From the NCBI GenBank assembly GCA_002310215.1, contig DBYR01000007.1:1-36155 (forward strand): DNA of 36,155 nucleotides, given 5' to 3'. The notes beneath the pieces were generated by a model. That model saw only the letters and a program-made list of their open reading frames with translations. It made no database searches and had not been told where the DNA came from. The DNA comes from Bacteroidales bacterium UBA1181. Its GTDB lineage: Bacteria; Bacteroidota; Bacteroidia; Bacteroidales; Paludibacteraceae. A program made the translations under genes and the position numbers. This document shows, one piece after another, positions 15,660-22,536 of the stretch (positions within the stretch are counted from its first letter, which is position 1; each line of letters starts with the position of its first letter).

Positions 15660-15667
15660 CAAAGATA
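15660..15667 (-). promoter_or_regulatory. -7 promoter element (TATCTTTG) of the SanA-like gene
   Basis: Full match to TAnnTTTG on the reverse strand, about 44 bp upstream of the chosen ATG at 15615. Confidence 0.55.
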
Positions 15668-15721
15668 AGTATTTATTGCTTAATGCCTATTGGGAGGGTG
15701 CGAATAAGTATGGATACCGCA

Positions 15722-15761
15722 ATATTTACTATTTGATGATTTACGATTTACTATTTGCTAT
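15722..15761. repeat. TAAATcGTAAAT-type AT-rich intergenic repeat, copy 2 (inverted)
   Basis: Reads TTTACTATTTG, TTTACGATTTACTATTTG on the + strand, the complement of the units at 31-64 and 27901-27973. It lies between the ddh terminator and the SanA-like promoter. Confidence 0.6.
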
Positions 15762-15766
15762 TGCAC

Positions 15767-15795
15767 AAAAAAGCCCCCAAGCGAAGCAAGGGGGC
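15767..15795 (-). terminator. Rho-independent terminator of ddh
   Basis: GCCCCC (15773-15778) pairs with GGGGGC (15790-15795) around a short loop containing UUC. On the reverse strand the stem is followed by six Ts. It begins about 25 bp after the ddh stop. Confidence 0.85.
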
Positions 15796-15819
15796 CTATG
15801 CAAATGAAGCCGTTGGTGA

Positions 15820-16716
15820 TTAAACTAAGCTCTTGATCAATGTTTCCCTGTCGCCAGCCAACAGATCCATTGGAGCGATCTCAGGCAAAGCGTAGCAGCC
15901 AGGACGTTGTTTCACCACCGCGCGTGCGCAGGAGGTCAATACCTGAGCCGTCAAGGCAGGGTTGTTGATGTGCATGCGGAACTCGAACAGCTGGTTCTGA
16001 GTCTTGCCGGAAACACCCTTGCGCTCGATCAACACACCGTGTCCCATATCCTTGCAGTCGTCCACGCTATTGACTGGGATGACGTGCAACTCATCGTGAG
16101 CGAAGTAGTCGTCCGCCTTCAATTCAGCGTACACTTGCTCAGCGGTGTAGCCAGGCTCCAGTTCCACGTAAACCATACGGCTGTGGATGCTTTGACCCTT
16201 AGGGATCGTCATGGAGAGAGCGTTCTTCACGCCCTTCTTGCCACGGGCCACTACGGAGTGTCCCATGCTCATGCCTGGACCGAAGTTCGTATAAGTCAAG
16301 CCCTTTGGAGCCATGGCCATCAAGAGAGTACGGATGACAGAGTCAGTTCCCGGGTCCCAGCCTGCGGAGATGATAGCGGCCACGTTATGCTTCTTAGCCA
16401 CCTCGTCCAATGATTGGTGAAGATCCCAAACTTGTCCGTGGATATCGAAGCTATCCACCGTGTAGATGCCCTTCTCCAAAATGCTTTTAGCCACCTCTGG
16501 AATGTTTCTGGTCGGGGTGCAGAGAATAGCCACATCCACCTTGCCGAGCTCGTCGATGTTAGCGACCACCTTCACGTCAGCCAATTCGGCCGGCTTGTTG
16601 GATGGGTCACGGCGAACGACGCCCGCCAGTTCCATATCAGGTGCTGCTTGGATCGCTTCCACGCTGAAGCGTCCGATGTTGCCATAACCGACAACAGCAA
16701 CTCTTAGTTTTCCCAT
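15820..16716 (-). CDS. ddh: meso-Diaminopimelate D-dehydrogenase
   Basis: A 298-residue NADPH-dependent enzyme that aminates tetrahydrodipicolinate directly to meso-diaminopimelate, the one-step route to lysine and peptidoglycan. The start is ATG 16716, giving MGKLRVAVVGYGNIGRFSVE with the Rossmann motif GYGNIG; upstream in-frame codons fall within the gdhA terminator. Other family features are VAILCTPTRN, DSFDIHG and SAGWDPGTDSV, the last being the substrate-binding signature. Length is normal. It lies downstream of gdhA on the same strand but is separated by a strong hairpin, so it is probably transcribed mainly from its own promoter, which I could not locate with confidence. Confidence 0.95.
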   Translation of the reverse strand: MGKLRVAVVGYGNIGRFSVEAIQAAPDMELAGVVRRDPSNKPAELADVKVVANIDELGKVDVAILCTPTRNIPEVAKSILEKGIYTVDSFDIHGQVWDLHQSLDEVAKKHNVAAIISAGWDPGTDSVIRTLLMAMAPKGLTYTNFGPGMSMGHSVVARGKKGVKNALSMTIPKGQSIHSRMVYVELEPGYTAEQVYAELKADDYFAHDELHVIPVNSVDDCKDMGHGVLIERKGVSGKTQNQLFEFRMHINNPALTAQVLTSCARAVVKQRPGCYALPEIAPMDLLAGDRETLIKSLV

Positions 16717-16741
16717 TGTTGTAATATTTAGCGTTTTAACA

Positions 16742-16777
16742 AAAAATCCCCGAAGCGAGAACACGACGGGGATTTTT
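16742..16777 (-). terminator. Terminator hairpin between gdhA and ddh
   Basis: A perfect 11-bp inverted repeat, AAAAATCCCCG and CGGGGATTTTT, with a 14-nt loop. It follows the gdhA stop by about 16 bp on the reverse strand and carries a T tract on that strand. The symmetry could also terminate + strand transcription. Confidence 0.85.
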
Positions 16778-16793
16778 ATCGTATCGGATATTA

Positions 16794-18149
16794 TTATACC
16801 AATCCTTGAGCAAGCATAGCGTCAGCTACCTTCACGAAACCGGCGATGTTAGCGCCCTTCACGTAGTTAACTGTACCGTCAGCTTCCTTACCATACTTCA
16901 CGCAGTTGTCGTGGATGTTCTTCATGATCCATTTCAACTTGTTGTCAACTTCCTCAGCCGTCCAAGAGATACGTCCAGAGTTCTGGCACATCTCCAAACC
17001 TGAAGTAGCCACACCACCGGCGTTAGAAGCCTTACCTGGAGAGTAAAGGATCTTAGCGGCGATGAATGCGTTGACAGCCTCGATTGTAGAAGGCATGTTA
17101 GCACCCTCGGCAACCACCTTAACACCCTTAGCGAGAAGAGCCTTAGCGTCAGCACCGTCCAACTCGTTCTGAGTTGCGCAAGGCATAGCTACATCGAGAG
17201 ACTTGATCTCAGCGATTTGCCAAGGACGTTGGTTCTCATAGTACTTAGCAGATGGATACTTAGCTGCATACTCCTTGATACGGCCACGTTTTACGTTCTT
17301 CAACTCGAAGATGAAGTCCAATTTCTCCTTAGAGATACCATCTGGATCGTAGATAGAACCGTTAGAGTCAGATACGGTAAGAACCTTAGCGCCCAATTGA
17401 GTACATTTCTCAACTGCGTATTGAGCAACGTTACCAGAACCAGAGATGGCTACAGTCTTGCCCTTCAAGGTGTCACCCTTAGTCTCCAACATATATTGAG
17501 CGAAGTAAGTTGTTCCGTAACCAGTAGCCTCAGGACGGATCAAAGATCCACCGAAAGAAAGACCCTTACCAGTCAAAACACCTACGAACTCGTTTCTCAA
17601 TCTCTTGTATTGTCCGAACATGAAACCAACCTCACGTGCGCCAGTACCTATATCACCAGCAGGAACGTCAGTGTCAGCACCGATGTGACGGAACAACTCA
17701 GTCATGAAGCTTTGGCAGAAACGCATAACCTCATTATCTGATTTGCCCTTAGGGTCGAAGTCAGAACCACCTTTACCACCACCCATTGGAAGAGTAGTCA
17801 AAGAGTTCTTCAATACTTGCTCGAATGCCAAGAATTTCAAAAGACCCAAGTTTACAGAAGGGTGCAAACGGATACCTCCCTTGTAAGGACCGATCGCGCT
17901 GTTCATTTGAACACGGAAACCACGGTTGATTTGGAACTCTCCCTTATCGTCGATCCAAGGAACACGGAAGATGATTACTCTCTCAGGCTCACACATTCTC
18001 TCAAGAATCTTAGCCTCTTTGTACTTAGGGTTAGCCTCGATGAATGGCATCAAAGACTCAACAACCTCCTGAACTGCCTGGTGGAAAGGAGCCTCGCCTG
18101 GGTTCTTGGCGATCACCTTGTCCATGAATTCTTTTACTTTTGCATCCAT
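16794..18149 (-). CDS. gdhA: NADP-specific glutamate dehydrogenase
   Basis: A 451-residue hexameric-type glutamate dehydrogenase, which assimilates ammonia onto 2-oxoglutarate. Diagnostic segments are NRGFRVQMNSAIGPYKGGIR, LPMGGGKGGSDFDPKG with the catalytic lysine, DVPAGDIGTGAREVGFM, and the Rossmann stretch VAISGSGNVAQYA. The length matches the NADP-linked form of enteric and Bacteroides enzymes. Third codon positions look more uniform than in neighbouring genes (repeated AAG, GGT, AAC, CGT), which fits high expression. A -7 box at 18221-18228 with a TTTG about 17 bp upstream gives a leader of about 70 nt. Confidence 0.97.
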   Translation of the reverse strand: MDAKVKEFMDKVIAKNPGEAPFHQAVQEVVESLMPFIEANPKYKEAKILERMCEPERVIIFRVPWIDDKGEFQINRGFRVQMNSAIGPYKGGIRLHPSVNLGLLKFLAFEQVLKNSLTTLPMGGGKGGSDFDPKGKSDNEVMRFCQSFMTELFRHIGADTDVPAGDIGTGAREVGFMFGQYKRLRNEFVGVLTGKGLSFGGSLIRPEATGYGTTYFAQYMLETKGDTLKGKTVAISGSGNVAQYAVEKCTQLGAKVLTVSDSNGSIYDPDGISKEKLDFIFELKNVKRGRIKEYAAKYPSAKYYENQRPWQIAEIKSLDVAMPCATQNELDGADAKALLAKGVKVVAEGANMPSTIEAVNAFIAAKILYSPGKASNAGGVATSGLEMCQNSGRISWTAEEVDNKLKWIMKNIHDNCVKYGKEADGTVNYVKGANIAGFVKVADAMLAQGLV

Positions 18150-18220
18150 GATTTTTAAAATAATGCGTTAGAAATATATTTTTTTATTCGATTTAATAAA
18201 CTTATTTTTCGAAATCGATG

Positions 18221-18249
18221 CAAATATACCACTTTTTTCTTTGCGCAAA
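18221..18249 (-). promoter_or_regulatory. gdhA promoter (-7 TATATTTG with upstream TTTG)
   Basis: The reverse strand has TTTG (18249-18246), 17 bp, then TATATTTG (18228-18221). Both Bacteroidetes boxes are present, though the spacing is a little shorter than the usual 19-20 bp. Flanking DNA is very A/T-rich, with runs of six to eight Ts. Confidence 0.6.
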
Positions 18250-18396
18250 AACTTTTTTCCTCTTTTTTGAAATATTTTTTTTGGTTTGCGAAACAATTTG
18301 ACAGAAAACATAGTGTTTTTGGAACAAAATGACAAACGGGGGAGGGTTATGAAACGTTAGTTCGACGGAGTCAATTTTGAATTAATTTGCCACTTT

Positions 18397-18430
18397 AAAC
18401 TCTTAATTCTTAACTCTTAATTCTTAACTT
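18397..18430. repeat. 7-bp tandem array (CTTAAYT type)
   Basis: Alternating CTCTTAA and TTCTTAA heptamers, about four to five copies. Same family as 4333-4367 and 29981-30028. Confidence 0.75.
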
Positions 18431-18523
18431 GTGAAGATGCCCGAAGTTTTCTTCGTATAGTTTCGAATCATCATAAGATGGTTGTTCATTCCCTTCTTAT
18501 TTACTTGATTTCCTGCGGATTGT

Positions 18524-18775
18524 TTGCAAATTCCAAGAGTTTTTCTAAAATTTGTAATAATCTTAACCTTCCAGACGGTCCGAATAACGGAGGTTTCAGA
18601 AGGAATTATCGTTCGTATTGATTCAGACGGAACGGAAACGGTGGTGGCGGTGACGAATGAAAGTCGATTTGTATTATTCTTGGACGTTTGGGAACAGCGG
18701 TCTCCGATAAAAGGATTTCAGTTCCATGGACCGGAGAAGGTCTATGTGAGGAAAGATGGCGTTTGGTTGCGGTGA
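18524..18775 (+). pseudogene. Possible gene remnant (83-codon open frame)
   Basis: The frame has only a TTG start, and its first 11 codons are the dispersed 28-bp element, so the true beginning seems lost. From about residue 20 the translation looks protein-like, with alternating charged and hydrophobic residues (GIIVRIDSDGTETVVAVTN) and an ending VYVRKDGVWLR that resembles a beta-rich C-terminus. I recognise no family. It may be the 3' end of a gene cut off by a rearrangement, or chance coding. Confidence 0.25.
18530..18557. repeat. Dispersed 28-bp intergenic element, copy 2
   Basis: Matches 9104-9131 with two differences, sharing the core TTTTTCTAAAATTTGTAA. Confidence 0.65.
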
Positions 18776-18868
18776 GTTTTTAGCATAAAGGAGTTTGTGT
18801 TACTTAAAAACAACAAACATATCGCACAACCCGATCACACACGGGCTCATGTTCGGTTCCATTTTGTT

Positions 18869-18885
18869 CGAGCCCTTCAGGCTCG
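18869..18885. repeat. Small palindrome of the GAGCC/GGCTC family
   Basis: CGAGCC and GGCTCG flank CTTCA. It is one of six related short palindromes in this region (also 18942-18956, 19003-19017, 19076-19092, 19134-19148 and 19195-19209). Confidence 0.7.
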
Positions 18886-18915
18886 GGAGAGAGTGGTGGA
18901 ATGCGCCTAACCTAT

Positions 18916-19049
18916 GGCGGTGCCATAGGCTATATCTATATGAGCCTTTCAGGCTCGGGAAACTGCCACTAAGAAGGGTCGCCAATATTCGTCCGTATCA
19001 ATCAGCCTGAAAGGCTGTGACAGATATAGCCCAACGGCAACGCCTTGGG
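18916..19049. mobile_element. REP/MITE-like element, copy A (134 bp)
   Basis: The left end (GGCGGTGCCATAGGCTATAT followed by GAGCCTTTCAGGCTC) and the right end (CAGCCTGAAAGGCTG followed by GATATAGCCCAACGGCAACG) are imperfect inverted repeats of about 40 bp. Two short palindromes sit inside the ends. Copy B at 19108-19241 differs at a single position (C at 18967, T at 19159). No coding capacity. Non-autonomous element or REP-type cluster is the best reading. Confidence 0.65.
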
Positions 19050-19075
19050 TGGAAGGACGGGGTGTGAGTTCCATA

Positions 19076-19092
19076 CCAGCCTGAAGGGCTGG
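19076..19092. repeat. Small palindrome CCAGCC/GGCTGG between copies A and B
   Basis: CCAGCC, TGAAG, GGCTGG. It is the same core as the palindromes inside the 134-bp elements but outside them, so the region may contain a third, degraded element. Confidence 0.65.
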
Positions 19093-19107
19093 GACAATTT
19101 AATCTAA

Positions 19108-19241
19108 GGCGGTGCCATAGGCTATATCTATATGAGCCTTTCAGGCTCGGGAAACTGCTACTAAGAAGGGTCGCCAATATTCGTCCGTATCAATCAGCCT
19201 GAAAGGCTGTGACAGATATAGCCCAACGGCAACGCCTTGGG
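19108..19241. mobile_element. REP/MITE-like element, copy B (134 bp)
   Basis: It repeats 18916-19049 in direct orientation with a 192-bp period and 133 of 134 identical bases. The right-end word CGGCAACGCCTTGGG is repeated once more at 19247-19262, as if the end had been partly duplicated. Confidence 0.65.
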
Positions 19242-19285
19242 GGAAAACGGCAACGCCTTGGGGTAAAGGTGGGGTGCAAATTTTT

Positions 19286-19314
19286 TATTGTAAATTTAAT
19301 TCAACCAACAGGTT
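19286..19314. repeat. Dispersed 29-bp element just after the aroE stop
   Basis: 28 of 29 positions match 9226-9254. It begins 5 bp beyond the aroE stop codon (reverse strand) and closes the repeat-rich region. Confidence 0.7.
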
Positions 19315-19319
19315 GTTTC

Positions 19320-20063
19320 TTAATTATTCATCGTCCAAGTTTTCCATGCTGCGATTGCTTGCCCGTGCAGCATCTCAAGCCCGTTCTTGGTGGCGGCCCC
19401 CTGTTCCTTCGCTAAGTGGCAGAGGAGCGTCGTTTCTGGGTTGTAGATCAAATCATAGACCAGATGCTCGCTGGTCAGCAGTCGGGTAGGGAAGGGAGGC
19501 ATCTCGTCCACCTTCGGAAAGGTTCCCGCCGGGGTGCAGTTCACAATTAGTTTGTGGCTGGCGACGACCTCCTCGCTGAGCTCCTCGTAGGTGAGCATCC
19601 CCTCCCGCTTCTGGCGAGAGACGAGCTGAGGCGTTATGCCTAATTTGTTTAATATATAGATAATCGCTTTGGAGGCGCCGCCCGTTCCGAGCACCAACGC
19701 CTTCTGGTGGCAGGGCTTGAGGAGCGGACGCAGGGAGTTCTCGAAGCCGATGGCGTCCGTGTTGAATCCCTTGAGGGAGAGTTTCCCTCCTTTTCGGTTG
19801 AATTGTATGGTGTTGACCGCCCCGATCTCACGCGCGGTATCGTCCAACTCGTCCAAGTAAGGCATGACCACCTCCTTGTAGGGGATGGTGACGTTCAGTC
19901 CACATAGGCCCTCCGTCTCGAGTAGCTTCGGGAAATCCTCGATGGTAGGCAGTTCGAACAAGTCGTAGCGGGCGTCGATTCCCTCGTTGGCGAATTTCTC
20001 CGTGAAGAAGTTCTTCGAGAAGGAGTGCACCAATATTTTTCCTATGAGACCGTATCTTTCCAT
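19320..20063 (-). CDS. aroE: Shikimate dehydrogenase
   Basis: A 247-residue NADPH-dependent enzyme of the shikimate pathway that reduces 3-dehydroshikimate. The substrate site is visible as LVHSFSKNFF near residues 11-20, GLNVTIPYKE near 55-64 with the catalytic lysine, and KGFNTDAIGF with the catalytic aspartate. The cofactor site is LVLGTGGASKA. The C-terminal NGLEMLHGQAIAAWKTWT matches the family's closing helix. It is the last gene of a reverse-strand operon, 1 bp after the upstream lipoprotein gene. The segment usually read SxSP is SFSK here, a mild deviation. It is a little shorter than the E. coli enzyme but complete. Confidence 0.93.
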   Translation of the reverse strand: MERYGLIGKILVHSFSKNFFTEKFANEGIDARYDLFELPTIEDFPKLLETEGLCGLNVTIPYKEVVMPYLDELDDTAREIGAVNTIQFNRKGGKLSLKGFNTDAIGFENSLRPLLKPCHQKALVLGTGGASKAIIYILNKLGITPQLVSRQKREGMLTYEELSEEVVASHKLIVNCTPAGTFPKVDEMPPFPTRLLTSEHLVYDLIYNPETTLLCHLAKEQGAATKNGLEMLHGQAIAAWKTWTMNN

Positions 20064-20064
20064 G

Positions 20065-20844
20065 CTATTTCTTTTTTGTGGTAGGATGTAATATCTCGTC
20101 CACCTTCTGCATCCTCTCGCTGACGATGAGCGTGCAGGTGTCCTTGCCCGTTTCGAAGTGGGTGGTGTCTTTGCTCAGGTTGATTTCCACCCTGCCCTCC
20201 TTGTAGAGGAAGAAGATGGTGGAGAGACCGCTCATTTTTTGCGTCTTGTACCGAGGTTCCCCTATGTGCTCCTCTCCGTAGGTGTAGATGTCCACCGATC
20301 CGATACTCTTTCGCTCCCCGGCCAGGATGGTGTCGGCTGATCGGGTTGTGTTTTCGCCCGAAACCAGTTTCAGGTGGGAGGTGGAGAATATCGTGTCTTC
20401 CAACTCGTTTTTGATCATGTAGATGTAATCTTTTTGCAGGGTGAGGGCGAGTCGTTCGTCCGTGATGTCCAACTGGTAGATGCCTATTCCGTCCACCTCC
20501 GTTGGGCCCTTCCACAGTTTACGGAAGGCGAGATCCTCGGAGATGCGGGAGAGGTCTTGGTTGTTGACCTTCAACTCGGGTATTTTATAAAGCACGACGC
20601 TCGTTTCGATGTCCCATACGCCCTTGCCGGACACTTCGCTTCGTCGGGCGATCACTATGCTGTCCCCTTGCACCAGTTTCTTTTCCCTGGTGGTGGTTTC
20701 CCCTTCGATGCGGTAGGTGACGGTCAGTGAGTCCTCGATGGTTGTTTTGTTGGTGACGATGTACCGGTAATTCTGCTCATCATCTTTGCATCCGACGAAG
20801 AGTGTTGCCAGTAGGGCCAGTAGGGCGATCTTTTGTTTTGTCAT
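20065..20844 (-). CDS. Predicted lipoprotein of unknown function
   Basis: I do not recognise the family with confidence. The 259 residues start with a lipoprotein signal (LLALLATLFVGCKDDE, Cys19, good lipobox FVGC), so the mature protein sits in the envelope. The rest is beta-rich and soluble, with many Thr, Asp and Lys residues and two aromatic clusters (GIGIYQLDITDERL and LSTIFFLYKEGRVEINL). It ends in a basic tail HPTTKKK. It lies between a cytoplasmic TPR gene and aroE with 1-bp gaps on both sides, so all three are translated from one mRNA. No functional link to aromatic amino-acid synthesis is visible. Confidence 0.75.
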   Translation of the reverse strand: MTKQKIALLALLATLFVGCKDDEQNYRYIVTNKTTIEDSLTVTYRIEGETTTREKKLVQGDSIVIARRSEVSGKGVWDIETSVVLYKIPELKVNNQDLSRISEDLAFRKLWKGPTEVDGIGIYQLDITDERLALTLQKDYIYMIKNELEDTIFSTSHLKLVSGENTTRSADTILAGERKSIGSVDIYTYGEEHIGEPRYKTQKMSGLSTIFFLYKEGRVEINLSKDTTHFETGKDTCTLIVSERMQKVDEILHPTTKKK

Positions 20845-20845
20845 G

Positions 20846-22240
20846 CTAAAAGTCTATGTTTTTTAGGCGTATGTCGTCCATTGCCTCCGGGCATATCTCG
20901 TAGAAAGCCTTGAAGGTTTGAGGGTCGGAGGCGGACGATTCCCTTAGGTTTTTGATGCACATGGGGTAGTCTCCCTTTTTGTAGAAGACGATGGCGAGCA
21001 GGAGGGGCATCCCGTTGATGTCGCTTTGGATCATTTGTGCCTGCTGGTAATAATGCAGTGCGATGTCGTACTCCCCGTCGTCCACGTATAGGTTGCCCAG
21101 TGAAACGAGCGCGTCCACTTGTGATGGGTTAAGGGCCAGGGCGTGGTTGAAGCATTCGATGGCATCCTTCTGTCGCTCCAAATAGATGAGGGCTTCCGCC
21201 TTCTGTACCCATAGGTCGCTGTTGTTGGGACTGATGCGGAGGGCGGTCTCGATGTAATGGAGGGCCTCCTCCGGTTTCTCCAATTCGATGCAGCAGGCGC
21301 AGAGCCCGGAAAGCGCGTCTATATTGTTGCCGTCGAGGTCGATGGCTTTTCTGTACAATGTTTCGGCGTTGGCGAAGTCGCTCATTTTTTCGTAGCATTC
21401 GCCGGTCAGGACGAATGTGTTGCTGGCCTCGCCGGTCAGGTCGGCGTACTCCTCGTATGCGTCGGCTGCTTCCCTGAAGCGGTTGCAGAGGAAGAGCGCG
21501 TTCGCTTTTTGCAGCAGCGACTGGTAGTCGTTGGGTGTGATCGCGTAGGCGTAGTCGAATGCGTCGATGGCCTTGTCGTATTGCTCTTGGTAGAAGTAGA
21601 GCTGTCCGATGTTGAACCAAGCCTCGTTGGAGTAGGGGGTCTGGTCAAGTATGTGGTTGTAGGTGTCGATGGCCTTGTCGAATTCCTGCTTTTGCTCCAT
21701 GCTGAACGCCAGCTCGAAGAGGATATCCGTGTTGTTGGGGGCGATGGCCACCGCCTTGTCGAGGTAGCGGATCGCGTCGTCGTATAGGCGGTTGTCGTTG
21801 AGTGCGTAGGCGATGTTCAGGAAAGTGCAGTAGTCGTCGTTGTCCGCCTCGCCGTCCATTTTTTTGAAGATTGACATGGCTTCGTCGACGAGACCTTTCC
21901 GAAGGAATATCTCTCCTTTGAGCAGGGATGCGTCCTCGTCGGTGGAGTCGATGGTCTGTATGTAGTCGATGATGGCGAGGGCCTCTTGGGTCTTGCCTGT
22001 GTCGGCGTATAGCCTCGCCTGTTTCGCCAAAAGGGTGGTGTTGTTGGGATGTAGTTCCCTTCCGTAGCGGACGGCGTTCATCGCCTCCTCTGTGTTGGCT
22101 CCGTCCATGTAATGGTTGATGATGGTTTCCAGCTCCTCAACCTCGAAGTAGCCGAGTCCGCCACCTTTGACGAAGTTCTCGTACCTTCCGACCAACTCGT
22201 CTTCCCGTTTCCTTGTATTTGGATTTCTGTCCCTTTTCAT
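20846..22240 (-). CDS. Cytoplasmic tetratricopeptide repeat protein
   Basis: A 464-residue protein with no signal peptide or membrane segment (it begins MKRDRNPNTRKREDELVGRY). About ten TPR units run through the chain, for example NEAWFNIGQLYFYQEQYDKA, NTDILFELAFSMEQKQEFDKA and VDALVSLGNLYVDDGEYDIA. The protein is acidic. TPR superhelices mediate protein contacts; the partner is unknown. It is the first gene of the three-gene operon ending in aroE. A -7 box (TAATTTTG on the reverse strand) lies 45 bp upstream of the ATG. Confidence 0.88.
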   Translation of the reverse strand: MKRDRNPNTRKREDELVGRYENFVKGGGLGYFEVEELETIINHYMDGANTEEAMNAVRYGRELHPNNTTLLAKQARLYADTGKTQEALAIIDYIQTIDSTDEDASLLKGEIFLRKGLVDEAMSIFKKMDGEADNDDYCTFLNIAYALNDNRLYDDAIRYLDKAVAIAPNNTDILFELAFSMEQKQEFDKAIDTYNHILDQTPYSNEAWFNIGQLYFYQEQYDKAIDAFDYAYAITPNDYQSLLQKANALFLCNRFREAADAYEEYADLTGEASNTFVLTGECYEKMSDFANAETLYRKAIDLDGNNIDALSGLCACCIELEKPEEALHYIETALRISPNNSDLWVQKAEALIYLERQKDAIECFNHALALNPSQVDALVSLGNLYVDDGEYDIALHYYQQAQMIQSDINGMPLLLAIVFYKKGDYPMCIKNLRESSASDPQTFKAFYEICPEAMDDIRLKNIDF

Positions 22241-22285
22241 GCTGGAGAATGGTGCGTCTTGCTGTTAAAAACCAAATGTCGGATG

Positions 22286-22293
22286 CAAAATTA
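22286..22293 (-). promoter_or_regulatory. -7 promoter element (TAATTTTG) of the TPR-lipoprotein-aroE operon
   Basis: Full TAnnTTTG match on the reverse strand, about 45 bp before the ATG at 22240. No clear -33 box. Confidence 0.5.
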
Positions 22294-22412
22294 ATTCAAG
22301 TCTCCCTTATTTTTAATATTGTAGGGGAAAAACTTATTAACATTCTTTTGATGATATTGTACAGAACATTATTTTTGTGGTGACTTTTGCGTTGATATTT
22401 TGCGAAGTTTGT

Positions 22413-22420
22413 TAACTTTG
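22413..22420 (+). promoter_or_regulatory. -7 promoter element (TAACTTTG) of the SUMF1/WG operon
   Basis: Full TAnnTTTG match. GTTG lies 18 bp upstream and TTTTG 23 bp upstream as -33 candidates. The leader to the ATG at 22537 is about 115 nt and includes a small GGAC/GTCC stem near 22434-22453. Confidence 0.55.
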
Positions 22421-22536
22421 TGGAATTTAAGATGGACTTCTGTGAAGATGTCCGGTGAAAAGTAGTTAGGAAAAGGGAGGGGAGACCCGCCCGCAGTGAT
22501 GTGAATTTTAACAATTTAATAACAAATAAAGAGTTC

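Larger units (their letters stand above)
18250..18868. other. Gene-poor stretch upstream of gdhA
   Basis: No convincing gene. It holds A/T-rich DNA, a heptamer array (18397-18430), a dispersed 28-bp element (18530-18557) and a short open frame listed separately. The sequence GAAACGTTAGTTCGACGGAG near 18350 resembles the start of the hairpin at 30126. I see nothing else. Confidence 0.5.

Noticed and set aside
16717..16764. Longer ddh start
   Set aside because: It would run through the gdhA terminator and place 16 extra residues before the Rossmann motif.
18795..19010. Short open frames on both strands in the REP-like region (EPFRLG / SLKGS peptides)
   Set aside because: They arise from the palindromic repeat itself and would be produced by any copy of it; no promoter or start signal.
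18869..19262. CRISPR array
   Set aside because: The repeats are palindromic, differ in spacing (134-bp elements and 5-bp loops), and lack 25-40-bp unique spacers and cas genes.
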